Shown in pieces: positions 1 through 9,400 of a stretch of DNA of 17,913 bases. Under the pieces are notes generated by a model. It saw nothing but the letters and a program-made list of their open reading frames with translations. It did not search any database and was not told the DNA's origin. Source of the DNA: JBCDBY01 sp039182715 (GTDB lineage Bacteria > Planctomycetota > PLA2); contig JBCDBY010000054.1 of the NCBI GenBank assembly GCA_039182715.1, positions 1 through 17,913 of the forward strand, given 5' to 3'. Each line of letters opens with the position of its first letter. Position 1 is the stretch's first letter. The translations under genes were made by a program, and so were the position numbers.

Positions 1-1
1 G

Positions 2-246
2 CTGCACGACATCGGCAAGATCGCCGTGCCCGACGCGGTCCTGCTCAAGCCCGGCCAGCTCACCGACGGCGAGTACGAGGTGATCAAGCGCCACACGGTG
101 CTGGGCGCCGAGACGCTCACGGCCGCGCTTGACGAGTTCCCCGAGGCCGAGTTTCTGGTCATGGCCCGCGACATCGCCCTGTGCCACCACGAGCGTTGGG
201 ACGGCGGCGGCTACCCGGCCGGCCTCGAGGGCGACCGGATCCCCCT
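2..246 (+). CDS. HD-GYP domain protein, internal fragment (cut at both ends)
   Basis: The reading frame from base 2 opens with LHDIGKIAVPDAVLLKPG and continues to CHHERWDGGGYPAGLEGDRI. These are the HDIGK and HHERxDGxGYP signatures of HD-GYP domains, which hydrolyse cyclic di-GMP in characterised members and often sit behind response-regulator receivers. The 5' end lies outside the window. After GDRIP the family normally continues with an ARI-x-AVADVFDAL-type segment, but the sequence instead becomes HAVGTGESDRAQ, which is the antisense of the neighbouring VWA gene. The frame stays open to 952, so automatic calling would give a 308-aa or longer hybrid whose last ~230 residues are spurious. 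The domain identity is seen directly. Whether the truncation is biological or an assembly error cannot be decided here. Confidence 0.85.
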
Positions 247-250
247 TGAA
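226..250. other. Chimeric junction between HD-GYP (+) and VWA gene (-)
   Basis: On the + strand, sequence up to about 246-250 encodes a normal HD-GYP domain. On the - strand, sequence from about 226 upward encodes a normal VWA protein (reading GPDRVFKGDPVALE). Both readings are good across about 20 bp around 226-246, so the two genes are joined head-on through a short shared segment. Past the join both frames use codons unlike their neighbours, for example ctt and gaa on the + strand and gta and cca on the - strand. A shared word of this length is what a short-k-mer assembly error would leave. A microhomology-mediated inversion or deletion would look the same. Confidence 0.65.
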
Positions 251-1078
251 CACGCGGTCGGGACCGGCGAGTCCGATCGCGCGCAGGTTGCGCGGATCCT
301 CCGACTCGCCGACCACGATCGTGTGCAGCTTGAGGTCCTTGTTGTTCAGGAAGAGCGCGACGTCGGCCGCCGGCGGTCCGAGGTTGGAGCGGCCGTCGCT
401 CACGAGAATCAGCGCGGCGATGCGCTCGGTGCCGATCTCGTCCACGATCTGGCGGATGGCGCCCGCGATGTTGGTCCCGCGCGCGGCGCGCTGGTTGTCG
501 GGCGCCGTCGGGTTGATCCCGGGGATCGAGCCGCCGGTTTCGGAGCGCGGCAGCGTGGCGTGCGCGCGCGCGCCGTCGCTGAAGGCGAAGACCTTGAGCT
601 CGTTCTGCTTCGCGAGCAGGCCGGGCAGGCCGCTGCGATCCAGCGCGCGATTGAGCAGTTCGAAGCGCGGCAGGCGGCTCGGGTCGTCCACCTGCGTGAC
701 GTTGGCGATCGTCGCCCGCTTGACGGTGTCGGCGTAGCGGTCCTTCGACGAGAGGCTCAGCGAGTCGTCGAGCAGCAGGACGGTCGCCTTGTCGATCTTC
801 TCCACGCGGTCGATGGCGAGAACCGGCTCGAAGAGCACGACGATCGCCGCGAGCAACATGGCGATGCGCAGCGCGGCGAGACCGAGCTTCACGCGCATCG
901 GCGCGCTGCCCTCGCGCCGGTAGATCCAGATGATGCCGGCGAAGAGCGCTAGGATCGCGAGCCACGTGAGGAGCCCGGCGGTCCCGCTCGGCAGGCTCGC
1001 GAACTCGAATCGCGCGGTCGCGTTCTCGGGGATGTCCCCCGACTCGACACCGAAGAGTCGGCGCAGCGTCTCGTTCAT
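226..1078 (-). CDS. Membrane VWA-domain protein, N-terminal ~284 residues (3' end lost at junction)
   Basis: Starting at the ATG at 1078, the protein reads MNETLRRLFGVESGDIPENA. Two membrane segments follow at about residues 35-53 (LLTWLAILALFAGIIWIY) and 63-89, then a von Willebrand factor A domain. The MIDAS residues are visible: DDSLS at 104-108, a later ARGTNIAGAI threonine, and LVSDGRSN. Such proteins are usually much longer, with beta-sandwich and GATase-like parts after the VWA domain; here that part is replaced by HD-GYP antisense. The frame happens to remain open to base 1, so a naive call would extend to the window edge. The ATG overlaps the TGA of the upstream BatA-like gene (ATGA), which indicates translational coupling. 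It is the last gene of the MoxR/VWA operon. Its role in MoxR-assisted assembly at the membrane is inferred from context. Confidence 0.85.
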
Positions 1079-3336
1079 CGGACGAACACCTGCTTTCCTT
1101 CGGGCGCCAGCTTGCGGCGCGAGTGGTGGCCGAAGCGCCACGCGAGCAGCGATTCGAGCGCGGCGAACGAGAGCATGAGCAGCAGCAGGGTGCGCCAGAA
1201 CTCGGTGCGATCGCTCTCGTCGGCGTCGAGCACGCTCTCCTCGCTCGCGCGCTGCACGCTCACGCGATCCATCGCGGCCAGCGGTCGGCGGTCGGCGAGG
1301 CGCAGGTCGCCCTCGGTCTCGTCCATGTTGTAGGCGAACGGCTGCTCGCGGTCCTCGCCCTGCGGCGTCTTGAAGCGCATCGTGTAGACGCCCGCGACCG
1401 GCGTGCGCGGGTAGCGGAAGTCGAACCGGCCCTTCTCGTCCTCGCGCTCCTTGAGCACGATCGGCAGCGGCTCGCCGCCGATCTCCACCGGCGGGACGAT
1501 GCGCGCGATGCGCTGCATGCGCGACGGTTCGTACGGCACGACGATCGGCGAGCCGACGGTGCGCGTGGTTTCGGACGGGTCCGGCTTGACGATGTAGCGC
1601 GCCAGTTCGTGCATCAGCGGCACGAAGAGCAGCGAGCGCGGCAGATCGGCCCACTCCTTGTCGGCGGTCGTCGTCCAGAGCAGTACGCGACCCTCGCCGA
1701 GCTCCTTCTCGATCAGCGCGGGGCTGTTCCCCTCGTCGGTCCAGTTGAGCAGCACGCGCGCTTCGTCGCGCGCCTGCGTGCGGCTGCCGATGAAGCGCCG
1801 CACGTGCACCGTGCGGAAGACGAGCTCGTTGAGGCCGCGCAGGAAGCGGATCGCGGGGTGGTCGAGCGTGGGCGGCGCGAGCGTCACGTAGTCGTCGCTG
1901 CGCCCCTCCTCCTCGGTGAGCTGCACCGGCAGCAACCGCTTGCCCGCGTCGTCGCCCTTGCCGTAGAAGGTCGCGTTGTAGACGGCCGGGTCGACCTGGT
2001 CGCCGAGGAAGAAGACGAGCCCGCCGCCGCCCCGGACGTACGCCTCGACCGCGCGCACGCGCTCCTCCGGAAGGCGATAGACGTTGAGCAGGAAGAGCGC
2101 GTCGACGCTCTCCAGCAGCCGCTCGTGGAAGGCCTGCTCCGGCACGATCTCGACCTCGATACCGCTCACCGCGTTGCCCGGCGGCATGAGCGCGGCGGCC
2201 AGGAAGTCCGACTCCGAACGGTAGTTCTCGGGGTCGGGCTCGCCGTCGACAAGCAGGAAGCGCATCGCCTTGCGCACCTCGACGATCAGCCGGCGCGTGT
2301 CGTCGCCCGGCAGCACCTCGGTCGGGAGCTTCGCCTGCACGACCGCGGGGCCGCGCTTGCGGAACGTGAACTCCTGCGTGACCTCGGCGGTTTCGCCGGG
2401 CTGCAGCGTGCCCTCGAGCCGCACCGGGTCGAGACGCGTGTCGCCGAAGGAGAAGGAGACCTGCACCTTGCCGCCGTCCACCGGGTCGGGCCCGTGGTTC
2501 TTCACGCGCGCCACGAATGTGGTCGGCACGCCCGCCACGATGGCGCGGGCGCGCGACGTCAGCTCGACCACGCCGAGGTTCTGGACCGGCGGCGTGCCGA
2601 CGTCGAGCAGGCGGATCTCGCCGCGCTCGGTGAAACGCGCCATCGCCTCGCGGACCGTCGCGGCGACGTTGCCGTCGGCGTCGGTCCAGTCGCGGCGGCG
2701 CAGGTCGCTGACGATGTCGAGCGAAAGGCGCGCGTCGCTCTCGTCGTAGCCGCGCAGCAAGGCGTCGATCGTTCCGGCGACATCGAAGGCGCTGTCGGAG
2801 ACGCGCAGCTGCTGCACGCGGTCGGCGAGCCGGCGCGCGTTCTCGCCCGACGCGCGCACGCCCTTGCTTTCGTCGAGGCCGTCGAGCGGATCGGACGCGA
2901 GTACGAGCGTGATGCGATCGCCGCTGCCGGACTCGTTGAGCTGCAGGATCATGCGCCGCGTGAGCGCCTTGGCCACCTCGAACGCGGCGCGGTTGCCCTG
3001 GCCGGCGCGCATGGAGTGCGAGTCGTCCAGGATCACGATGCGTTCGGTCTGTCCCTCGCTGCCGAACACGCTGGCGAGCGCGTCCTGTGCCTGCGTGAAG
3101 GGCCGCGCAACCGCGAGAATCAGCAGCACGACGATCGCCGTGCGCAGGATGAGCAGCAGCAGGTTCTCGAGGCGCACGCGCTTGCGGTTGCGTACGGCCG
3201 CCTTGAGCAGGAAGTCCATCGCCGCCCACTCCATCTGCTTGAACCGACGCCGGTTGAGCAGGTGGATGATGATCGGCAGGCTGGCCAGCGCCATGCCGCC
3301 GAGAATGAACGGGTTGGTGAACGTGAGCGCGATCAT
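1075..3336 (-). CDS. BatA-like membrane protein with VWA and GATase-like regions
   Basis: This 753-residue protein begins with a typical BatA N-terminus: NPFILGGMALASLPIIIHLL at 8-27, NRRRF at 28-32, and a second membrane helix at about 59-78 followed by ARPF. A VWA domain follows, with its MIDAS loop at 104-108 (ILDDSHSM). After a beta-rich CARDB-like region (about 250-355, PVQNLGVVELTSR then VQVSFSFGD) comes a GATase1-like stretch (FLLVDGEPDPENYRSE and later GGGGLVFFLGDQVDP). A C-terminal membrane helix (WRTLLLLMLSFAALESLLAW) precedes a basic tail. This layout is common for VWA proteins next to MoxR and DUF58, where they are thought to form membrane complexes assembled by the ATPase. The start ATG overlaps the DUF58 stop (ATGA) and has GAGG about 5 nt upstream. 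Family placement is firm; the substrate is unknown. Confidence 0.92.
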   Translation of the reverse strand: MIALTFTNPFILGGMALASLPIIIHLLNRRRFKQMEWAAMDFLLKAAVRNRKRVRLENLLLLILRTAIVVLLILAVARPFTQAQDALASVFGSEGQTERIVILDDSHSMRAGQGNRAAFEVAKALTRRMILQLNESGSGDRITLVLASDPLDGLDESKGVRASGENARRLADRVQQLRVSDSAFDVAGTIDALLRGYDESDARLSLDIVSDLRRRDWTDADGNVAATVREAMARFTERGEIRLLDVGTPPVQNLGVVELTSRARAIVAGVPTTFVARVKNHGPDPVDGGKVQVSFSFGDTRLDPVRLEGTLQPGETAEVTQEFTFRKRGPAVVQAKLPTEVLPGDDTRRLIVEVRKAMRFLLVDGEPDPENYRSESDFLAAALMPPGNAVSGIEVEIVPEQAFHERLLESVDALFLLNVYRLPEERVRAVEAYVRGGGGLVFFLGDQVDPAVYNATFYGKGDDAGKRLLPVQLTEEEGRSDDYVTLAPPTLDHPAIRFLRGLNELVFRTVHVRRFIGSRTQARDEARVLLNWTDEGNSPALIEKELGEGRVLLWTTTADKEWADLPRSLLFVPLMHELARYIVKPDPSETTRTVGSPIVVPYEPSRMQRIARIVPPVEIGGEPLPIVLKEREDEKGRFDFRYPRTPVAGVYTMRFKTPQGEDREQPFAYNMDETEGDLRLADRRPLAAMDRVSVQRASEESVLDADESDRTEFWRTLLLLMLSFAALESLLAWRFGHHSRRKLAPEGKQVFVR

Positions 3337-4268
3337 CCGCGCCTCGTGCTGCTGCGCACGACGCGGGCGCGGGCGGCGAGGAAGCCGCTCAGCGCCTTGT
3401 CGAGCCGGTCGCCGGTCGAGAGCAGGATGAAGTCGATGCGCATCGAGGCGCAGACGCGGCGCACCGCGTCGAGGTGCTCCTGCAGCACCTCGAGATAGCC
3501 GTCGCGCAGCGAGCGCGGCTCGGCGATCAGGTCGGGGAGCTCCTCCAGCCCGAGGAACTTCGTGTTGTCCTCGAACGGGAAGGTGACCTCGGTCTCGTCC
3601 AGCACGTTGAGCAGCAGCACTTCGTGGCGCTTGTGGCGCAGCACCTGCAGCCCGCGCTCGAGGTCGGCGGGGTCGGTGAAGAGGTCGCTGAACAGCACCA
3701 CCATGCTGCGGCGCCCGGCGTGCTCGGCGAAGTCGGTGAGCGTCTGCGCGAGCTCGGTCTTCTTCTTCGGCGCGGTCTGCTCGCAGACGGTGATGATGTT
3801 GTGCAGCGCGTGCCAGTTGCTGGAAAGCGGCACCGTGTCGCGCAGCACGTCGTCGAAGAGCCGGATGCCGACGGCATCGCGCTGCTTGAGCAGCAGGAAC
3901 GCCATCGCGGCGGCCGCGGTCGCCGAGTACTCGAACTTGTTGAGCGGGCCGGTGCCGAAGCGCATCGACTCGCTCATGTCGAGCAGGAAGTGGCAGCGGA
4001 GGTTGGTCTCCTCCTCGTACTGCTTGATGTACCAGCGGTCCTCGCGGCCCCAGAGCTTCCAGTCGATGTGGCGGATGTCGTCGCCCGGGACGTACTCGCG
4101 GTGCTCCGCGAATTCCACGCTGTAGCCCTTGCGCGGCGACTTGTGCAGGCCGGAGACGTAGCCCTCGACGACCTGGCGTGCGCGCAGGTCGAGGCGGGAG
4201 ATCTCCGCGAGCACCGCCGGGTCGAGGTAACGGCTCTGCGATGAACTCTGGGCGTTTCGGCGACTCAC
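3333..4268 (-). CDS. DUF58 domain protein
   Basis: This 311-residue soluble protein carries the DUF58 core: EFAEHREYVPGDDIRHIDWK, then LWGREDRWYIKQYEEE. A VWA-like half follows, with FLLDMSESMRFG as the metal-binding loop and VVLFSDLFTD later. DUF58 proteins are the constant partners of MoxR ATPases and are thought to connect the ATPase to VWA proteins. The start is GTG at 4268: AGGGA lies 4 nt before it, right after the MoxR stop codon, and no in-frame ATG exists before the conserved region. The gap to MoxR is 7 bp and the 3' end overlaps the next gene by 4 bp, so all are likely on one mRNA. No transmembrane segment is seen. Confidence 0.93.
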   Translation of the reverse strand: MSRRNAQSSSQSRYLDPAVLAEISRLDLRARQVVEGYVSGLHKSPRKGYSVEFAEHREYVPGDDIRHIDWKLWGREDRWYIKQYEEETNLRCHFLLDMSESMRFGTGPLNKFEYSATAAAAMAFLLLKQRDAVGIRLFDDVLRDTVPLSSNWHALHNIITVCEQTAPKKKTELAQTLTDFAEHAGRRSMVVLFSDLFTDPADLERGLQVLRHKRHEVLLLNVLDETEVTFPFEDNTKFLGLEELPDLIAEPRSLRDGYLEVLQEHLDAVRRVCASMRIDFILLSTGDRLDKALSGFLAARARVVRSSTRRG

Positions 4269-4275
4269 GTGGTCC

Positions 4276-5322
<1,047 letters not shown>

Positions 5323-5385
5323 GCGGTCTCCTCCTCCGGCGCGGCGCCTCCCTCGCGCCCGCCGTCCTTTCTGTCTTCAGTACGC

Positions 5386-6423
5386 TTACCGACTCAGAAT
5401 CGGCAGCTTGTTATACGGAATCTGCAGGATGAGCAGGGCGATCGACGTGCCGTAAACCAGCCCCACGCTGTCGCCGTTCCACGAGCCGTTGCCCGCCTGC
5501 GTCGAGAGCAGCTTGCGCTGGATCTCGGGGAAGTACCGGTCCCAGTACTTGTCCCCCTTCTGCCAGCACGCCTGCGACATGTAGAGCTGCGTGTAGAAGT
5601 AGTGCCCCTGGCTGCGGCCGCTCAGCGGCCGGCAGGTCTTCCAGGCGTACGCGAAGGCGCGATCCGCGATCTTCGAGTCGTACTTGCCCGCGTTGTAGAG
5701 CACGGCGCACGCCGCGGCGGTGAGCGCCGGCCGGCTGCCGCGGTTGCGAATCGAGTAGCGAATGCCGCCGTCGGGGCTCTGCGAGCGCTCGATGTAGCGG
5801 ATGGCCCGGTCGATCACCTTCTTCGGCACGTGGATGCCGGCATTGCGGCAGCCGCGCAGCGCCTGCACCTGCGTGACGGTGACCGAGCCCTCGTCGCTGT
5901 TCGAGTCGGGCGTGTAGAGCCAGCCGCCGTCGCGCGACTGCGAGCGCGCGATGAGCGTGATGGCGCGCTTGCACGCCTGCTTGATGCGCCGCTGCTTCTC
6001 GAGGTCCTCCTCCATGCCGTAGACCTGGCTGAGGAAGAGCAGGCCGAACCCGTGGCCGTACATCGAGCGCGACTCCTCGGCGGGCGCGGCGATGAGGCCG
6101 TTGGGCTGCTGCTGGCTGAGCAGGTAGCGCGTCGCTCGCCGCACGTTCTTGGCGAACGGGCCGCGCGTCGGCGTAGAGCCGGACGCGATGAGTGCGAGTC
6201 CGGCCAGGCCGGTCATGGCGCACGGGTAGTAGCCATAGCCGCCGCCCGACCGCCACGAGCCGTCCTTGGACTGCTCGCGCGCCAGGAACTTGAGCGCCTT
6301 TTCGATCTTGGCGTTCGTCTCGCGCGTGATCCCCTTCGGGAACGGCTTGACCTCGACATCCTGCGCCGGCACACCCGGTGCCGACACTACTACAGCGAGA
6401 AGGAGGCAGATTCCCCGGCGCAT
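5386..6423 (-). CDS. Secreted prenyltransferase/squalene-oxidase-repeat (alpha/alpha-toroid) protein
   Basis: From the ATG at 6423 the protein is 345 residues. It has a signal peptide MRRGICLLLAVVVSAPGVPA, probably cleaved before Gln21. Repeats of the terpenoid-cyclase toroid follow, each with a QS-x-DG-type turn: EQSKDGSWRSG at 50-60, RSQSRDGGWLY, RSQSPDGGIRYS and TQAGNGSWNG. The frame extends 48 codons further upstream to 6567, but that part is low-quality sequence overlapping the propeller gene, and the signal peptide fixes the start. No DXDD cyclase motif and no GCGEQ thioester motif are visible, so enzyme activity is not supported. Secreted toroid proteins of this kind occur near MoxR/VWA genes in planctomycete-like genomes (recollection, not tested). 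Its Shine-Dalgarno site is weak. It sits 31 bp after the propeller gene. Confidence 0.85.
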   Translation of the reverse strand: MRRGICLLLAVVVSAPGVPAQDVEVKPFPKGITRETNAKIEKALKFLAREQSKDGSWRSGGGYGYYPCAMTGLAGLALIASGSTPTRGPFAKNVRRATRYLLSQQQPNGLIAAPAEESRSMYGHGFGLLFLSQVYGMEEDLEKQRRIKQACKRAITLIARSQSRDGGWLYTPDSNSDEGSVTVTQVQALRGCRNAGIHVPKKVIDRAIRYIERSQSPDGGIRYSIRNRGSRPALTAAACAVLYNAGKYDSKIADRAFAYAWKTCRPLSGRSQGHYFYTQLYMSQACWQKGDKYWDRYFPEIQRKLLSTQAGNGSWNGDSVGLVYGTSIALLILQIPYNKLPILSR

Positions 6424-6454
6424 CGTGCCGTCGAGTGTACCCCTCGGATGCGGT

Positions 6455-9400
6455 TCAGCGGGATGCGGGTGTATCGAAACGGAAACCGCCGAACGGAAGG
6501 CCCGCGACCAGCGCCCCGCCGGGCGCGGCGAGGGCCGGCGCCACGTCGAATCGGATCGGCACGTCATCGTCCGGCTCGCTCGCGAAGGACCGGTTCATCG
6601 CCCGGCCCCCGAGCACCGGAAAGACCGGCGCCGGCGGGGCGAGATCCTTGGCCGCTTCGCGCTCGTAGAGCCGGATTCCGGCGTTTTCCGCGCCTGCATG
6701 GGCGACCGCGAAGAATCGCTGTGTCAAAAGCGGCCGGGCGTAGGCGAGCGCCGGCTCGGGCCGCTCGTAGCGCAGCGTGCTGCGGCCGCCGATGTCGATG
6801 CGGAAGACGCGCGCGCCCTCGTCGGCGACGCCCAGCTTGTGGGTCAGCACGAAGAGCTGGCGGCCGTCGCGGACCACATGCACCTCGCGCGCGACGTCCT
6901 CGCCGGCCAGTCGGACGTGTTTGCCGCTGCCCAGCTCCAGGAAGTGCAGGTTGTCGCCGCCCGAACTGCCGTCGTGGAAGAGCGCGACGGTGGTGTCGAC
7001 GTGCAGAATCGTCGCGTAGCGCGAATGGACCGGCACCGGGCGGGCGAGCAGGGTCGCGCCGTCGCGCGCGCTGCGGACGCGGAAGGCGCCGTTGCGGCCC
7101 TGCACGTTTTCGGCGTCGATCAGGTAGAGGCGGCCGAGCCGGTCGAGGTGCGGCGCGGCGAGCAGCACCTTGCCCACGTCGAGGCGCTGGATGCGGCGGC
7201 CCGCTCCGAGGTCGAACAGGTCGACCGCGCCCGGCTCGGCGCGCCCGACCGCCATCAGCTGGCCGACGACCGCCGGTTCGCCCACGCGCGCGCCGGTCGC
7301 CTTCTCGTCCGACCAGAGCGTGTTGCCGCCGTTGAGCGAGAGCGAGAGAACGCCGAGCTCGGGGTGCACGACCAGCAGCGCGTCGCGGCGCAGCGCGTAG
7401 GCGGGGAGCGACGAGCGGCGATGGTGGTGGCCGCGGCGCTGCAGTTCGCGCAGATCGCGGCGCAGCGATTCGACGGCGCGCGTCGCCTGCTCCGCCGCGG
7501 TCGCCTTGCTCTCCGGCCAGCTCCAGAGGACGTCGCCGGTCGCGAGGTTCACGCGCGTCACGCCGGCCGCGTCGCCGAGCAGCAGGTCGCCGTCGAGGAA
7601 GCGTGCGAACCGCGCGTGGGCCAGCGCCGTGGCGACGGCGAGCGTTTCGGCCGCGGCGGGCGGGCCTGGGTCGACGGCGGCGCCGGCCGGATTGGGGATG
7701 CGCCAGAGAATGCGGCTCTGCTCGTCGAGGGCGACGTACTCGGCGCCGCTCGCGACGATCATCTTCTTCGCGAACGCCTCGGGGACCTTGCCCTCGATCG
7801 CGATCGGCTGCGCGCCCGCATCGGGCAGCGGCCGCGGCCGGAGCGGAAGCGTCAGCGTCGGGCGCGGAAGACGCGCCTCGAACTCCGGGATGAGCTCGGC
7901 GAGCTCGGCGATCAGCGCCGCGTACGTCTCGCGGCCCTTCGTGTCGATCCGCGCGATCGCTTCGTCGCGCTCGGTGCGCGCGTCGATCAGGAGCTGCTGC
8001 TTGGCGAGAGCGATGGCGAGACGCAGGTGCGCCTCGACGCGCCGCGGATGCGCCGGGAATTCGCGCAGGATGATGCGCAGCGCCAGCGCCGCCTCGGCGG
8101 GCCGCTTGTCCTCGGTGTGCAGTCGCGCGAGCGCGAACCACGCCTCCTCGGCGGGCGGCTGGTTGCCGTATGCCTTGGCCAGCGCGACGAGAGCCTCCTT
8201 GTCGCGCGCCTCGCGCGCCGCGTCGATGCGGGCGCGCACGCGCTGCAGGAAGATGGCGCGGAACTTCTCGTCGCCCATCAGCCGCTCGCGCATCTCGCGC
8301 GCGGCGACGGGCACCGGGAGGACGCGTCCGCCGACCGGCACGGACTCCTGCGAAAAATCGCGGACCAGCGTCTGCAGGTGGTCGTAGGCCTTCTGCGGGC
8401 TCTCGGCGTCGACTTCAATGGCGGCCGCCTCGAGCAGGATGAGCGCGTGGTAGGCGCGATTCGGCGTGCGCAGGCGTTGGCGCGCATCGAGCGCCTCGGC
8501 CACTTCGCGCGCCTCTTCCAGCGGCGCCACGTCGTTCGTCCGGCGCGCCTTCTCGATGAGCTGGTGAATGAGGCGCCAGGAGGGTTCCCGGTCGTCGCTG
8601 TTCTCGTCCCCGACCGCGCGCACCGCGGCACGCAGGTCCTCGAGAATCGGCTCCATCGCCTCGGGATTCGCCCGTCGTCGGACCAGCGCGCGCTCGAGCA
8701 GTCGTCCGGAGCGCGGGCCCTCCTCCCGCTGCAGCCTCGCGTCGAGCCGGGCGATCTCCCGGTCCGCGGTCGTGAAGCACATCACCTCCGACTCGTTCGT
8801 CGCGATCAGGCGTCCGCCGATGCAGACGATGTTGCCGAGCCGCGGCACGTCGAGCACGACCGTCTCGAGGCGTTTGCCGCTGGAGATGTCGTAGCAGTGG
8901 ATGTAGCTGCGATCGCCGGCCATGTGCGACGGGTGGCTGGCGCTCGGGACGTATGCGACGCGCTCGCTCACGTAGCCGCGACCGTAGGGCGTGGGCCGTG
9001 CCGCGACGGCCTCGCCGATCTCCAGGTGCTCGTGGCTCCAGACGACCTTGCCGCGGTTGATGTCGATCGCGACGACGCCGTACCCCGCGAGCACCAGCGT
9101 GGAGCCGGAGACGCCGACGATGTGGCGCACGTCCTCCTTGAGCTTGCGCGTGTCGAGCGACCAGACGAGGCGGCCGGTCTCGGCGTCGAGCGCCTGCACC
9201 TCGGTGCTGTCGGGCGCCATCACCAGCACCTTGCCGCCCGCCACGACCGGCTCGTTGTAGGCGAAGAGCATCTGCACGGTGGGGGAGATGCCGCGCGCCT
9301 GGCGCGGGAAGCTGCGCGGGTAGCGGCGGATCCAGCGGATGCGCCCGGGCGGCAGAGCGTCGACCGCGCAGAGCACGCCCGCGTGCGTGAGCGTGTAGAT

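Noticed and set aside
26..952. A single 308-aa HD-GYP protein continuing to 952
   Set aside because: Only the first ~75 residues look like HD-GYP; the remainder is the antisense of the VWA gene, low in complexity and rich in Arg, Glu and Val as shadow frames are.
1123..3498. Long + strand open frame of 791 codons
   Set aside because: It is the antisense shadow of the BatA-like gene in high-GC DNA, full of Arg, Glu, His and Val runs with no recognisable domain. The same applies to the + strand frames at 4414-7335 and 6266-11356.
5386..6423. Squalene-hopene cyclase or alpha-2-macroglobulin-type thioester protein
   Set aside because: The repeat fold matches, but no DXDD catalytic motif and no GCGEQ thioester motif are visible, and 345 residues is much shorter than a cyclase.
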